Origin: Leuctra nigra
Lineage: Eukaryota > Arthropoda > Insecta > Plecoptera > Leuctridae
DNA: 64,000 nucleotides
Direction of reading: 5' to 3'
NCBI GenBank assembly: GCA_934045905.1
Contig: OW203769.1
Span: forward strand, 16,585,705 to 16,649,704
Of this stretch, positions 11,683 through 22,037 are shown one piece after another; the stretch's first letter is position 1; the number at the start of each line of letters is the position of its first letter. A model generated the notes under the pieces. That model did no database searches, was not told the DNA's origin, and saw nothing but the letters and a program-made list of their open reading frames with translations. Position numbers and translations under genes: made by a program.

Positions 11683-14600
11683 ATGGGCGTCAAGGTAAGT
11701 GTTTACTGCCGTCATTACATGGTCACTGTCTAGCCGAGAGAAGGGGAATAGAATACAGGTGTGAGCAGGAGAGCTCATTTGGGGGGGATTTTATGTATTT
11801 TTTTTATGAGTTTTGACACAATATGATTGGCCCTTGAATGTCCAATTAATGTTTTGGTATATGCTTGGAATACTGCTTGCTGTATACTGAGTTATGTCAT
11901 TATAAGTTACATATTCAGGACAAGGGCGTAATCAGGGAAGGGTCCGAGGGGGCTATGACCCCCCCCCCCCCCAAATCAGGGTTTCATCAAAGAAAATAAG
12001 CACATTTATAATAATATGTGAGAAAAAAAACTTATAAATGGACAGATCATGTCAAAAACTTTCCAAATGGTTAAAATTGAGTAAAAATTCAAACATTTTC
12101 TAATTTTTTGATATTTTGTTATTTATAATTTCCCAAAATAGTATACACTGCGATTCAAAATTGCACCTAAATGAATGACATTAATCCAAAATTTTCTCTA
12201 GGGCTGTGCCCCCGAACCCCTTATTTTTTACTGTGATTTTTCAAAATATTAGTAATGTCCGCCCCCCCCCCCCCTGAAATTAATCCTGGGTACACCCTTG
12301 ATTCAGGATTACATTTCGAGCAGCTAATAATATAGAGCGAATTGGAAAAAAATCACTGTGAGAAAAGGACAACATTTTCTCTCAATGGCATTCTGGTTTG
12401 ACACTATAATGAGATGACCACGATCTATGTTCTTAGGGAGGCTGACATATTGGGGGGGGGGGGGGGGGGGGGACCTTAAAGCAGCTTTATTTGTCAAAAG
12501 TGAACTTGAAACTGGTTAGTTTAATGTCTTGCCTTTCAATTGACTAAAGCCATGAGGATTCTATACCTTCTCTTGGGGTAATCACAGGACAATCTTCAAT
12601 CACATTTCGATAGCTAAGAAACAGGACCTTGTATCTCCAAAAACATGGTTTTTCAGGAGAGCAAAAAAACTCTTTATTAACAGTTAGTTCACAAATGAGA
12701 TAAGGTGGTGCTGAAGTCTGGTTTTCTGTCTTATTATTCTACATGGAGACACAAGCTATTTACCATCTGATGTAGAATTTTGTTTTTAATTTTTTTTAGA
12801 TATCAAACTCATTTTCGACCAAAATGGCCAGATTCGTGGTCCTGAATCTTAACCATCGATTTGACACTCGGCTCAGTTATTCTAGTCCTGTGTTAAACCA
12901 GTGCAAATCACACGGTTCCTCACATAAAAGTTTAAAGACTTTTCAGATGTAAAAATTGTTCGGGCGATAGTTTTTTGCATTTTATCCAGCTTTCTTCAAA
13001 CTCTATACAATACAAGCCATACTAAGTATAACATTACAAGGCAAAGGAAAGCTGGCTTATTATCAACATATTTTACAGCTTTATTTTTTCAAGAAATAAA
13101 TACCTATAGGCACCGTGTGTTCATACCCCCAGCGCCACCAGCGAGAGAAATCGGCAAAACTGTAAGGGGAAAGAATCTTCAATTTTATCATCTCTCATTG
13201 GTCGTGGCCATAGTAACCGATAAAAATTAACAGATAACTCAAAATAGCTCAGAATTGGTAAAAGAGAGGAGCAAACTAATACTTTAATGAGATTCAGTGG
13301 AATTTCTTACACTTCATACATTTTGTGGAGCGAAATATCCTGTGACGTATTATTGTAAGAATGCATACAACGAGTAATGTTTACTAACTGCTGCAACTAA
13401 GGGTATGAGGATCACGTCAAGAGTTGCTAATTTGTTCCACCCATCGCGCTGTCTTTCATTTTCATAAACAAAAGAGAGTCAACACTCGGTGCCCTATTCC
13501 CACAAATAAGTGATACGTGATGGAGCCACTTCTGGCAAGATGGCTACTATTAGGTCCACATATTAATTTGTTTGTTTTTACATTTCGTGTTTCCATAAAG
13601 CAGTGAAAAAACAAAAATAAACGAAATTGATATTTAGCCATAAATTTACTTTTTTGGCCATAACAAATAACTATATCAACTATTTGTATTTATATTTATG
13701 CAAATGCGCCCTTGATAGCCGCCATTTACCTAGTACCACAAAATCCACCAGAGGTCAGTTGTGTTCCTTATTTTCTCGAATAGTCACTCACAAGATTGGC
13801 CAGGCAGGGATATTCCATTAGTACACGAGTCACCACCGTATAGACTACAAACTTAACACATCTATCGCCTGATATTTTCCCATTTTGTTCCAGTCATTAT
13901 TCCTGTTGGCAACACTGTCGGTGATCGCTCTGGCAACGTCGCAATATGCTCACTACTATGCCGATCAACCAGTTCGCTACTATATCTACCCAGCTGCAGT
14001 GCAGGATCACTACTATTCGCGACCTGTTGCCTATCACAAGTAAGTGTGCATACCGTATTTGGATCAGGTCACCCAGTTTCCCTATCCTTTTAACATTCGT
14101 AATCACCTGGGCGTGACCTTGAGTCGAATTTAGTCGAATGAATGGAAATACTGGCATCCATGTTGGATCAGAAAGTCTGACCTCTTGAGCTTGAGCATTA
14201 TGGGTACTGGTTTCAGCTCGTTTGTTGACGCGGCAAGTTTGATATAACCCGTAAATCCTATGGTGACGTCACACGCCCAACTCGCTCCATTATGAAATGC
14301 ACCCTAAGTGTCGTCTATGGTGATCACAGCCATCTGCACACTCGTCGTTCGTTCCTCCTCCTCTTGTGAGCTGCCTGTCGTCTGAGTATAAATTGTAGTT
14401 CCTCACTTGCCGTCCCGGGAAGGGGCCGCCACCGTCGCGCATTTGAATAGCCAAGGCGACGGTGGCGGCCTCTTCTCGGGACGGCAGGTTTGGAACTACA
14501 ATTATTACTCAGATAACAGGCAGCTCACAGGAGGAGGAGGAGGAGGAGGAACGAACGACGAGTATTTTTTTTCAAGATATATTACCATAAATATAACAGA

Positions 14601-16175
14601 AATGTGAGTCCATAATCTACAATAATACTAACAATTACATATATAATTATCAATTACAAACTATAAATAACATAATTAATTATAAATAACAACTAATTGT
14701 AAATTTCAACCTATCTGCTCAGATGTCCCTGTTTCACTAACTATAAATAAGTCTATTAATGTTTCGAAACTATTTCGATCACTGAAATCCCTGGATAGTG
14801 GCAAGCTATTCCAGTCATTAATTGTTTTAGGAAAGAATGATTGCTGGAAAAAGTTAACTGCAGCAAAAACAGTGTACAGACAGGCAAAAACAGTGTACAG
14901 ACAGGCAAAAACAGTGTACTGCTGAAAGAATGATTGCTGGAAAAAGTTAACTGCAGCAAAAACAGAGTACAGACAGGCAAAAACAGTGTACAGACAGGAA
15001 AAAACAGTGTACAGACAGGCAAAAACAGTGTACAGACAGGAAAAAACAGTGTACAGACAGGCAAAAACAGTGTACTGACAGGCAAAAACAGTGTACAGAC
15101 AGGCAAAAACAGTGTACTGCTGAAAGAATGATTGCTGGAAAAAGTTAACTGCAGCAAAAACAGAGTACAGACAGGCAAAAACAGTGTACAGACAGGAAAA
15201 AACAGAGTACAGACAGGCAAAAACAGTGTACAGACAGGAAAAAACAGTGTACAGACAGGCAAAAACAGTGTACTGACAGGCAAAAACAGTGTACAGACAG
15301 GCAAAAACAGTGTACTGACAGGCAAAAACAGTGTACTGACAGGCAAAAACAGTGTACAGACAGGCAAAAACAGTGTACTGATAAACAAAAACAGTGTCCA
15401 GACAGGCACAAACAGTGTTCAGACGCCTAAGTTTTTCCTTTGAAACTTATGGCTCGAACCTCCGTCTTTTTGTCAGTCTGTTCTTTTCGCACAGGCCAAA
15501 CGATGTAACGGTTCAGAACCATTTTTTCACAAAAGATTCGTTACTATCCTGTTCGTATCCCTAATGATTTCTAGCAAAATCGGTCTCTTAGTTTCACCGG
15601 AAAATTGATTTCAAAAGTAGGCAGAGGGGATCTGATGGATTGGATTTTATTTTAAGCCCGTTATTTTAAGAACACCTGAGTTAGCTCAACTTGGAGTCCA
15701 GGATCATTACCATTGTTAGAATCATCTCCATTATTAGTTCCAGACTCCAGGTAGAGAGAACTAAGGAGTTCATAAAATATTTGTTTTCAAAAAGAAACTA
15801 ATCCACAGATTGCCTGCTGCCTATACTATAGTTTACTTTTGCATTTCCAGGGCTCCTTATCAACGCATTCACACAGCGTTAATATTAATGTTTTTAATTT
15901 ATTATCATAAGTATTTATTCTTTGTTATTATTTGTACTAATCGAAGTGATGTTCCTTCCAGTCTGATGCGCTTCGGCTTCAACCCCGCTCCAATGTTGCC
16001 AGTTCCTCTCTTACACGACGACGCGATGGGCTACCAGGCGCTGTTGCCGACTCCAACGTTGCCAGATGACGAGGACTCTGGGCGCGCAATCTCCACCATC
16101 ACAAAGACGTTCACCAGTACAGTCATCTCAGGGACAGTGACGACCATCACGAGCTTCGCGCTCTCCAGGAAATAG
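11683..16175 (+). CDS. Small secreted Tyr/Thr-rich protein, family copy 3
   Basis: Three coding exons: 11683-11694 (MGVK, donor GTAAGT), 13894-14039 and 15962-16175 ending in TAG. Phases are 0 and 2 and the joined protein is 123 residues. Exon 2 shares almost all codons with copy 2 (YYIYPAAVQDHYYSRPVAY). Exon 3 diverges in its Pro/Leu-rich first half but keeps the tail STITKTFTSTVISGTVTT, then ends in SFALSRK. A TATATAAA box lies 56 bp before the ATG and an AATAAA lies 104 bp after the stop, so the transcription unit looks complete. Intron 1 is 2.2 kb. Intron 2 is 1.9 kb and contains a GC-rich foldback element and a 21-bp satellite. Function is unknown; the conserved signal peptide supports secretion. 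Confidence 0.83.
11700..13890. other. Intron 1 of family gene 3
   Basis: Contains C runs (about 11960 and 12262), a G run (about 12452), and a decayed foldback copy (12597-12860). The rest is AT-rich with nothing recognisable. Confidence 0.5.
12597..12860. repeat. Foldback MITE, copy A
   Basis: The ends carry CGATAGCTAAGAAACAGGACC and its decayed inverse near TCCTGAATCTTAACCATCG. A second copy lies in the opposite orientation at 61433-61700. No coding capacity. Confidence 0.5.
14340..14563. repeat. GC-rich 224-bp foldback in intron 2 of family gene 3
   Basis: Arms of about 105 bp run from ACTCGTCGTTCGTTCCTCC to the matching GGAGGAACGAACGACGAGT. The stem passes through CCGTCCCGGGA and GCCGCCACCGTCGC, very GC-rich for this locus. 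The right arm has an expanded GGA run (about 14529-14550). The short open frame here follows from the inverted repeat. Confidence 0.85.
14862..15423. repeat. 21-bp minisatellite with higher-order structure, intron 2 of family gene 3
   Basis: Units of ACAGTGTACAGACAGGCAAAA, with T/A and C/A variants, are tandemly repeated. A longer segment starting GAAAGAATGATTGCTGG recurs near 14833, 14924 and 15122, giving a higher-order unit of up to about 200 bp. The 21-bp period keeps several frames open on both strands. These are not genes. Confidence 0.95.
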
Positions 16176-16279
16176 TCTTGAAACTTGGCAACGTCGCAAT
16201 CTTCTTAAAAACATGCTCCGACTTCAGTTTCGTTTAGATGATTTTAGTACTTAGTCATTTCTAAATATTACGATTATTT

Positions 16280-16285
16280 AATAAA
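16280..16285 (+). terminator. Poly(A) signal of family copy 3
   Basis: A canonical AATAAA lies 104 bp after the TAG stop of copy 3 in AT-rich sequence. No equally clear signal follows copies 1 and 2. Confidence 0.5.
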
Positions 16286-16542
16286 AAGTTTTCGATATTG
16301 TTGTAGTTTAGTACCTACTTGTGATTTCAATGTGGCATTACATATTCCTATTTTAATTTAATGTATAAGCATTTTATTCTTCTTATGCACAAATAGTACA
16401 CATTTATAAATAATAAGGGAGAAAGCTCTTATGAGGTCAAAGAGATCCCGTGTGAGGGTATAGAAATGAAGTCCAGTTTAACACAAATTGTGAAGACAGA
16501 TAATTACAGCATTTTATCATTTCATAAAAAAATAAGGAAATA

Positions 16543-17116
16543 ATGCGAGCGCCACCACGGTACTCTTCTCTGTTATTTTTGTGTGCTTTTGTAGGTAATG
16601 CCCAAATACGGGGGGGGGCGTATTGTAGAACATTTAAATTCCCAATTCTGATGGAATCTGATTCGGTGCAATGTTAATCCTTATGGCCGTGACCGGATTC
16701 CATCAGGAATGGAATTGGGAAAACGTTCTAGAATAAACCTCCAGGTCAAGCGATCGATCTGAAATTGTGTACTCCTTGAAACTACCTTATGCCATACGAG
16801 TGGTCTCGTATATGGTTTTTAAACAGTATCCCGTGATTGATTTGAATTTTCTGGAATCGTTGACCGATCAATTATTCAAATATGCATGGTCATTGGGACA
16901 AACAATAAAGGTGTTTTTGGACAATTTCATACTAATCTGTTGTTATCTTCAAATGATATTGACATTACGGACATTCTATGCGTGTTGGAAATTTTTAAAA
17001 ATTCAGTTAATTTATAACTGCTTTCCAAGGTCTGTAGAGCGAAACATGCGAACGCATTTCAATTATTATGCAATAGCAAGACGCGCTTATAAACGCGTTA
17101 CACAGAGCGTTTTCCT
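16543..17116 (+). mobile_element. Helentron-like element copy with nested MITE
   Basis: The left part retains CACCACGGTACTCTT and the right end is CGCGTTACACAGAGCGTTTTCCTA-type sequence. A TATTGTAGAAC/GTTCTAGAATA-flanked inverted-repeat element (about 16620-16735) interrupts it. It lies directly before another copy at 17131. Confidence 0.6.
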
Positions 17117-17130
17117 ATGTTCTATGTTAT

Positions 17131-18671
17131 TGAGCGAGCGTAGCGAGCGTCACCACGGTACTCTTATGGCACTTTCTCTGTGTGTTTTTTTTTTTTTTTT
17201 TTTTTTTTTTGTTTGTTTGTTTTTTTGTTTTTTTTTTTGCCTGCACTGCCCAGGTCAAACCGCACAACCAATCGATCTGAAATTTTGTACACATACTAAC
17301 GTAATCTATGCGATCCCTGGGATCTTTTCTGAACGAGATCCTGTGATTGGTTCAAATTTTATAAAAATTATCTTTCGATTGGTTGGTTCGATCAATTTGA
17401 AATTTAGCAAAGTCATTGCAACCAACAATGTACCCAATCAAAAAAAATTTCAGCCAAATCCTCCAATTGGTTCAAATTTGAAACCATTTTTCCTGTGATT
17501 TTTGAAATTTAAACTGGAACCGTTTGACCGACCAAATAAAAACTTCGCATGGTCATTGGTACCAACATTTATGGTATTTTTGCCAATTTTCACTCTAATC
17601 TGTCGTTATTTTCAAAAGTTTTTGTCATTTTAGGGACATTTTGCGTGTTGGCTGTCAAATTCACGGCGACTTCGAATCTACAGTTCAAGGCAAGGTAGTT
17701 AGAGCAGAAAGTTTTAAACGATATGAAACTAATAATGACCGTTCAACAGATTGATCTGATATTGTGTACACACACTACATATCATATCATATGGGTGGTC
17801 CCAGGTATATTTTTTGAACGAGATCCTGTGATTTTTGAAAATTAACAAGGAACCGTTCAATCATAAAGGTTTAATCGATCAACTTAAAACTTAGCAAGGA
17901 TTGGCAACTTAAAACTTAGCAAGGATTGGCACCAATATTTTTCATTTGTATACTTAATTTAAAACGGCCTATAGCCACACCACCATTTGACCTATCAAAT
18001 GGTCTTCGATTAATCTGATCAATCAAACTCATATTTTGCATGGTCGTTCAGACCAACATTGTCTCTTATTTTACAAATTTTCAGCCCTACCAGTCAAGAA
18101 CATAGATGCACTTATTGACAGTTTTTATAACTGTCAGAAATGACATTTCAAAACAGAAATTACACTGCATTCTGGGTTGCTCTATGTAGCAAAGCAAAGT
18201 TTATAGATGGCTATTCTCAATATCAAGTAAGACAGATTCTTTTCTTAGTTGATCATATTGCAATACATAATGTAGTCAAAATGTAATGTATGTATTTCAT
18301 ATACATAGGTATAGGTATACCTTATCTAAAATAATTTATTTTACGATATGGATTGTGTTTCACAGTTATGAAAACGACGTTTTGACTAGATAACATCATA
18401 TTTTACACATTTCCAGCCCAATCGGTCAAGAATTTACAGACTTATTGCTGTTTTAAGTGTTTGAATATCTGTCCAAAGAGATTGATGGAAAAATATCAGT
18501 ACAATAATATGTTATTTAATTGATCCTGAGTGTTTATGAAAAGTTGCAAGGAAAATTGGTAATAAATAATGTATAGTTAGTTATCTTTGATTGAATGGAT
18601 CGTGCTATGATTGGCGATGTCGTGCGTGTCGGTGCTCGCTCATCAACGCGTTACACCGAGCGTTTTCCTAG
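17131..18671 (+). mobile_element. Helentron-like non-autonomous element, long copy
   Basis: The most complete long copy, 1.54 kb. It begins TGAGCGAGCGTAGCGAGCG after a T and ends in the GCTCGCTCATCAACGCG hairpin and TTTTCCTAG followed by T. The interior has repeated modules built around CAATTTGAAATTTAGCAAAG and GGTCATTGGTACCAACATT. A T run follows the left end (about 17188-17240). The 243-codon open frame crossing the left end is chance. Confidence 0.8.
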
Positions 18672-18675
18672 TATA

Positions 18676-18733
18676 ATATATGTTCTGCTTTCGATGTAAC
18701 TATTAAAGTTATATCGAAAACAGAACATATATA
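18676..18733. other. Short hairpin
   Basis: ATATATGTTCTGCTTTCGAT and its near inverse ATCGAAAACAGAACATATAT form arms of about 25 nt around a short loop. It directly follows the end of the Helentron-like copy. Confidence 0.5.
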
Positions 18734-18744
18734 CAAAATTCTAT

Positions 18745-19545
18745 CTTTTCATTTAGTAAGATCTAAAAGCTAACAAGAAAATTTCAAGCAAATTGAGAAA
18801 GAAAAATTGTTTCATAAATGGGTGTAACTCTGATAGGATGTTCACATGATCAGTCTAATTGTATAATAATAGTAGCACTTTTTTATTTTTGCTTCGTGCC
18901 TTGTTGAATAGGCGCTGGTTAGTCCACAAAACCACGCAAAACTATGACATTACTTTTCCGATACGATTGGAGACCAAACCCGTTAATCAATTGATCTCAA
19001 ATTTTTCATGTGTGTTGTTTAAGATGAACTAAGTATTATATTATACGGCACCCAGCGCGACAGAAAAAAAAACACATTTTTCACGAAAAAATATCTAATT
19101 AAATATTACTAATTAACCAAGCAAAAAATTATAAATGTGCCAAGTGATTACACTAATACCCTGTTCACACTGAGGATTCGATCATGATCCAAATCTCGAT
19201 TGAGTTGTAAGAACGCAATCGAAATCTGAATCATGATCGAACAAAAGAAAACAAAAGAAGATCAATGTCAAACAAAAGAAATTATGAATTTTAAAAATAT
19301 AAACTTACAAATGCATGCTTTAATTTGAATGTAAACAACATTATAAAGTTTAACTTGAATCTTGCCTCCATTTTGATTTCGATTGTAATTGAACTGGATC
19401 ATGATCGAATTCTCAGTGTGAACAGGGTATAAGTTTGTCTTTTATCTAATCATGATTAAAATTTTAAATAATTTCGTCAACCCATTTCGTCCCCAATAGT
19501 ATCCAACAAAGTGTCTACAAAAAGCAGCGAAATCGCTCGCGCTTG
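18745..19545. mobile_element. TTAA-type element (family B), interrupted copy
   Basis: Shares GTTTCATAAATGGGTGTAAC, GATAGGATGTTCACATGATC and the end TCGCTCGCGCTTGCA with copies at 30705-31205 and 56978-57489. It is split by a TA-flanked MITE at 19159-19427. Confidence 0.65.
19159..19427. mobile_element. TA-flanked MITE nested in a family B element
   Basis: Inverted repeats of about 32 bp begin CCCTGTTCACACTGAG and end CTCAGTGTGAACAGGG, each flanked by TA. The TA duplication fits a Tc1/mariner-mobilised MITE. Other family B copies lack it, giving the empty site and the order of insertion. Confidence 0.85.
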
Positions 19546-19549
19546 CAAC

Positions 19550-19830
19550 TCAAGAGTTGAAACTTCTTTTCCGTGTGTCCGCGGCTTGTTTATCAGCCAC
19601 ATCGTGCGTGTTCATAGAATGTAGACTCGCACAACATCTAGCCGGAGCCCGAGGAGCCGAGTTCGCACCTCGTCCAGCGATCTCCAGAAGAATGTGGTTC
19701 AGGAGATTGGGCAACCGAGGTCTCTGCTCCGAGGACCTTGGGGAGGTCAAGAGCTCCGATTCTTGCGACATCTCATGCAGATTAGCTGGTCCATACGCAG
19801 CCTCCCGCTGGCTTCACGCGTAGCAGAAAT
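19550..19830. other. GC-rich block of unknown origin
   Basis: A sharply bounded block, much more GC-rich than its surroundings, with overlapping open frames on both strands (88 and 127 codons on +, 73 on -). No recognisable domain or start context. It could be a decayed retroelement or an exon of an unidentified gene. Confidence 0.3.
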
Positions 19831-20765
19831 AAAAACTTCCGTTTGGGAAAATTGTATTGGTATGCCAGAAAAATTGTGGAAAGTATTCCGGAAAATTATC
19901 GGGAAAATTGTCATATTTATAATTTTCCGGAAAATTAGCATCTTTACGCATAATACGCATAACACGGGACAAAGGGATAAGAGCTACTCATGTTCCAATT
20001 CCTGGGAAATAGCAAATACATCTCAGAAAATGTTTGTAGCAATATGCATCAATTCTGACAGAAATAATATTCTTTAGCCTTTACCGTTTGGCTTAAAATT
20101 ATAAATATGAAACAATATTGGTCTTCATGGATTTTAAAATTCAATATAATTAGAACATTCTATTTTCAATCTAGCAATCAATATTTTAATATAGCAAATC
20201 TATATTTTTAGGTATAGAGTTATTTTTTTTATATGTGAATCATTAATAGGATTTTGATATATCGCTAGACATGTAAACATAATAAAGAAGTTAGACTGCA
20301 AAATCTCAGCGAAATCGAAGAAAATACCTAATACTATAACACCAAACGCGTGAAAACATCTTACTAGAATATCACCAGTTACGTCATCACTGTGTATTAA
20401 ATGTTTTCTTCACCAACTGCAGCGATTCCAGAGCAAACGATGAAGTCATATTCGCAAGGTAAAAAGTAAAGTAATCACTTAATCAAACTGTCCACAACTC
20501 CGCGCAGAATCCAAAAATGAAATATCTGAAAAGTTTCCTGCATGGAATCGGAAACATTTGAATATCTATCTGAATTTCCTCTGCGAAGTCAATGCTCATT
20601 CTCGAATAATAATTCTCCCAGAAGATCAAATATTAATAGAAGAGGATATTTTTCAACCATGAGGCTGCATGGTTTGACAAATAGAGCTCAATAGCTGCTA
20701 GTGAGAGTATGTTGAACTGTCTAAGTGGTTACACAGTAGTTGGTAATGGAGCCTAGAGTGTATAG
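19831..20765. other. Intergenic, no gene seen
   Basis: AT-rich sequence without a supported exon, hairpin or tandem repeat. Confidence 0.4.
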
Positions 20766-20773
20766 CTTTAAGG

Positions 20774-21147
20774 CAGGGGTCAGCAACCATTTTTGGTAAA
20801 GGAGCCGCAATTCCCCCCCCCCCCCTCAAAAAAAAAGATAATAATGGGAGCCGCAGTAGAGGAAATCAAATATAAAACACTGAAAATAATAAATTGAATT
20901 AATAGTTTATTTTGATGAAGCCCCCCAGGTGTTGCCCCGCAGGGCGTTTTTTTAGAATTTCAGCAATTTAAAAGTGAATCTGGGACTCTAAAATGAACAA
21001 ACTGAATCAAATAACCTTGCAATTGTTGCCCCGCAGGGCATTATTTTTTCGAACTTTCACATTTTTCGATTCCAGATCTTTATTTAAATTATAAAGAGCC
21101 ACTCAAGAACCATTAAGGACTAAGGAGTCGCAGGTTGCTGACCCCTG
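20774..21147. mobile_element. hAT MITE, copy 1
   Basis: Terminal inverted repeats CAGGGGTCAGCAACC and GGTTGCTGACCCCTG are flanked by a perfect 8-bp duplication CTTTAAGG (20766-20773 and 21148-21155). A C run follows the left end. The same family occurs at 59353-59716. Confidence 0.92.
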
Positions 21148-21295
21148 CTTTAAGGTGGTGCAAGTGCGTGCGATTTTGCTGCATTTTGAAGACACTTTTT
21201 GGATACGATTGGAGACAAATTGGATTTGACGAAATGATTTGAAATTTTAATCATGATTAGATAAAAGACTAACTTAGGATTATCCCTTGGTAAAT
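21148..21295. mobile_element. Family B element fragment
   Basis: Begins TTAAGGTGGTGCAAGTGCG and continues with GGATACGATTGGAGAC and AATCATGATTAGATAAAAGA, matching one end of family B in the inverse orientation to 56978-57489. The other end is missing. Confidence 0.55.
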
Positions 21296-21340
21296 TTTTA
21301 ATTTTTTGTTTCGTTATTAGTAATAATTAGTGGATTTTTC

Positions 21341-22037
21341 ATGTGTTGGTCACCCTGTACCGCGGTGTTGGCCACCCTGTGTGTTGGCCACCCTGTACTG
21401 CCGTGTTGGCCACCCTGTACCGCGGTGTTGGCCACCCTGTACTTCAATGTTGGCCACCCTGTACTGCGGTGTTGGCCACTCTGTACCGCAGTGTTGACCA
21501 CCCTGTACCGCGGTGTTGGCCACGCGGTGTTAGCCACCCTGTACCGCGGTGTTGGCCACCTTGTACCATAAGTGTTGGCCACCCTGTACCGCGGTGTTGG
21601 TCACCCTGTACCACAATGTTGAGCACCCTGTATTACATTGCTGGCCACCCTCTACCGCAGTGTTGGCCACCCCAAGGCCACCCTGTACCGCAATGTTGGC
21701 CACCCTGTATCGCTGTGTTGGCCACCTTGTACCGCATGTGTTGGCCACCCTGTACCGCGATGTTGGCCACCCTGTATTGAAGTATTGGCCACCCTGTAGC
21801 GCGGTGTTGGCGACCCTGTGCCGCGATGTTGGCCACCCTGTATTGAAGTATTGGCCACCCTGTAGCGCGGTGTTGGCGACCCTGTGCCGCGATGTTGGCC
21901 ACCCTGTATTGAAGTATTGGCCACCCTGTAGCGTGGTGTTGGCCACCCTGTACCGCGATGTTGGCCACCCTGTATTGAAGTATTGGCCACCCTGTAGCGC
22001 GGTGTTGGCCACCCTGTACCGCGGTGTTGGCCACCCT
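21341..22037. repeat. 22-bp minisatellite
   Basis: About 32 units of GTTGGCCACCCTGTACCGCG plus GT. In the right half, units ending CCGCGAT, TTGAAGTA and GCGCGGT repeat in that order, a 66-bp three-unit higher-order repeat. The many overlapping frames on both strands (up to 208 codons) are repeat artefacts. Confidence 0.95.

Noticed and set aside
14756..15409. 217-codon open frame on the - strand with repeated LFLPVCT
   Set aside because: It is wholly within the 21-bp satellite, whose period is a multiple of three; no start context or splice support.
16767..17498. 243-codon frame on +
   Set aside because: Spans two Helentron-like copies and a T run that gives poly-Phe; no conserved protein.
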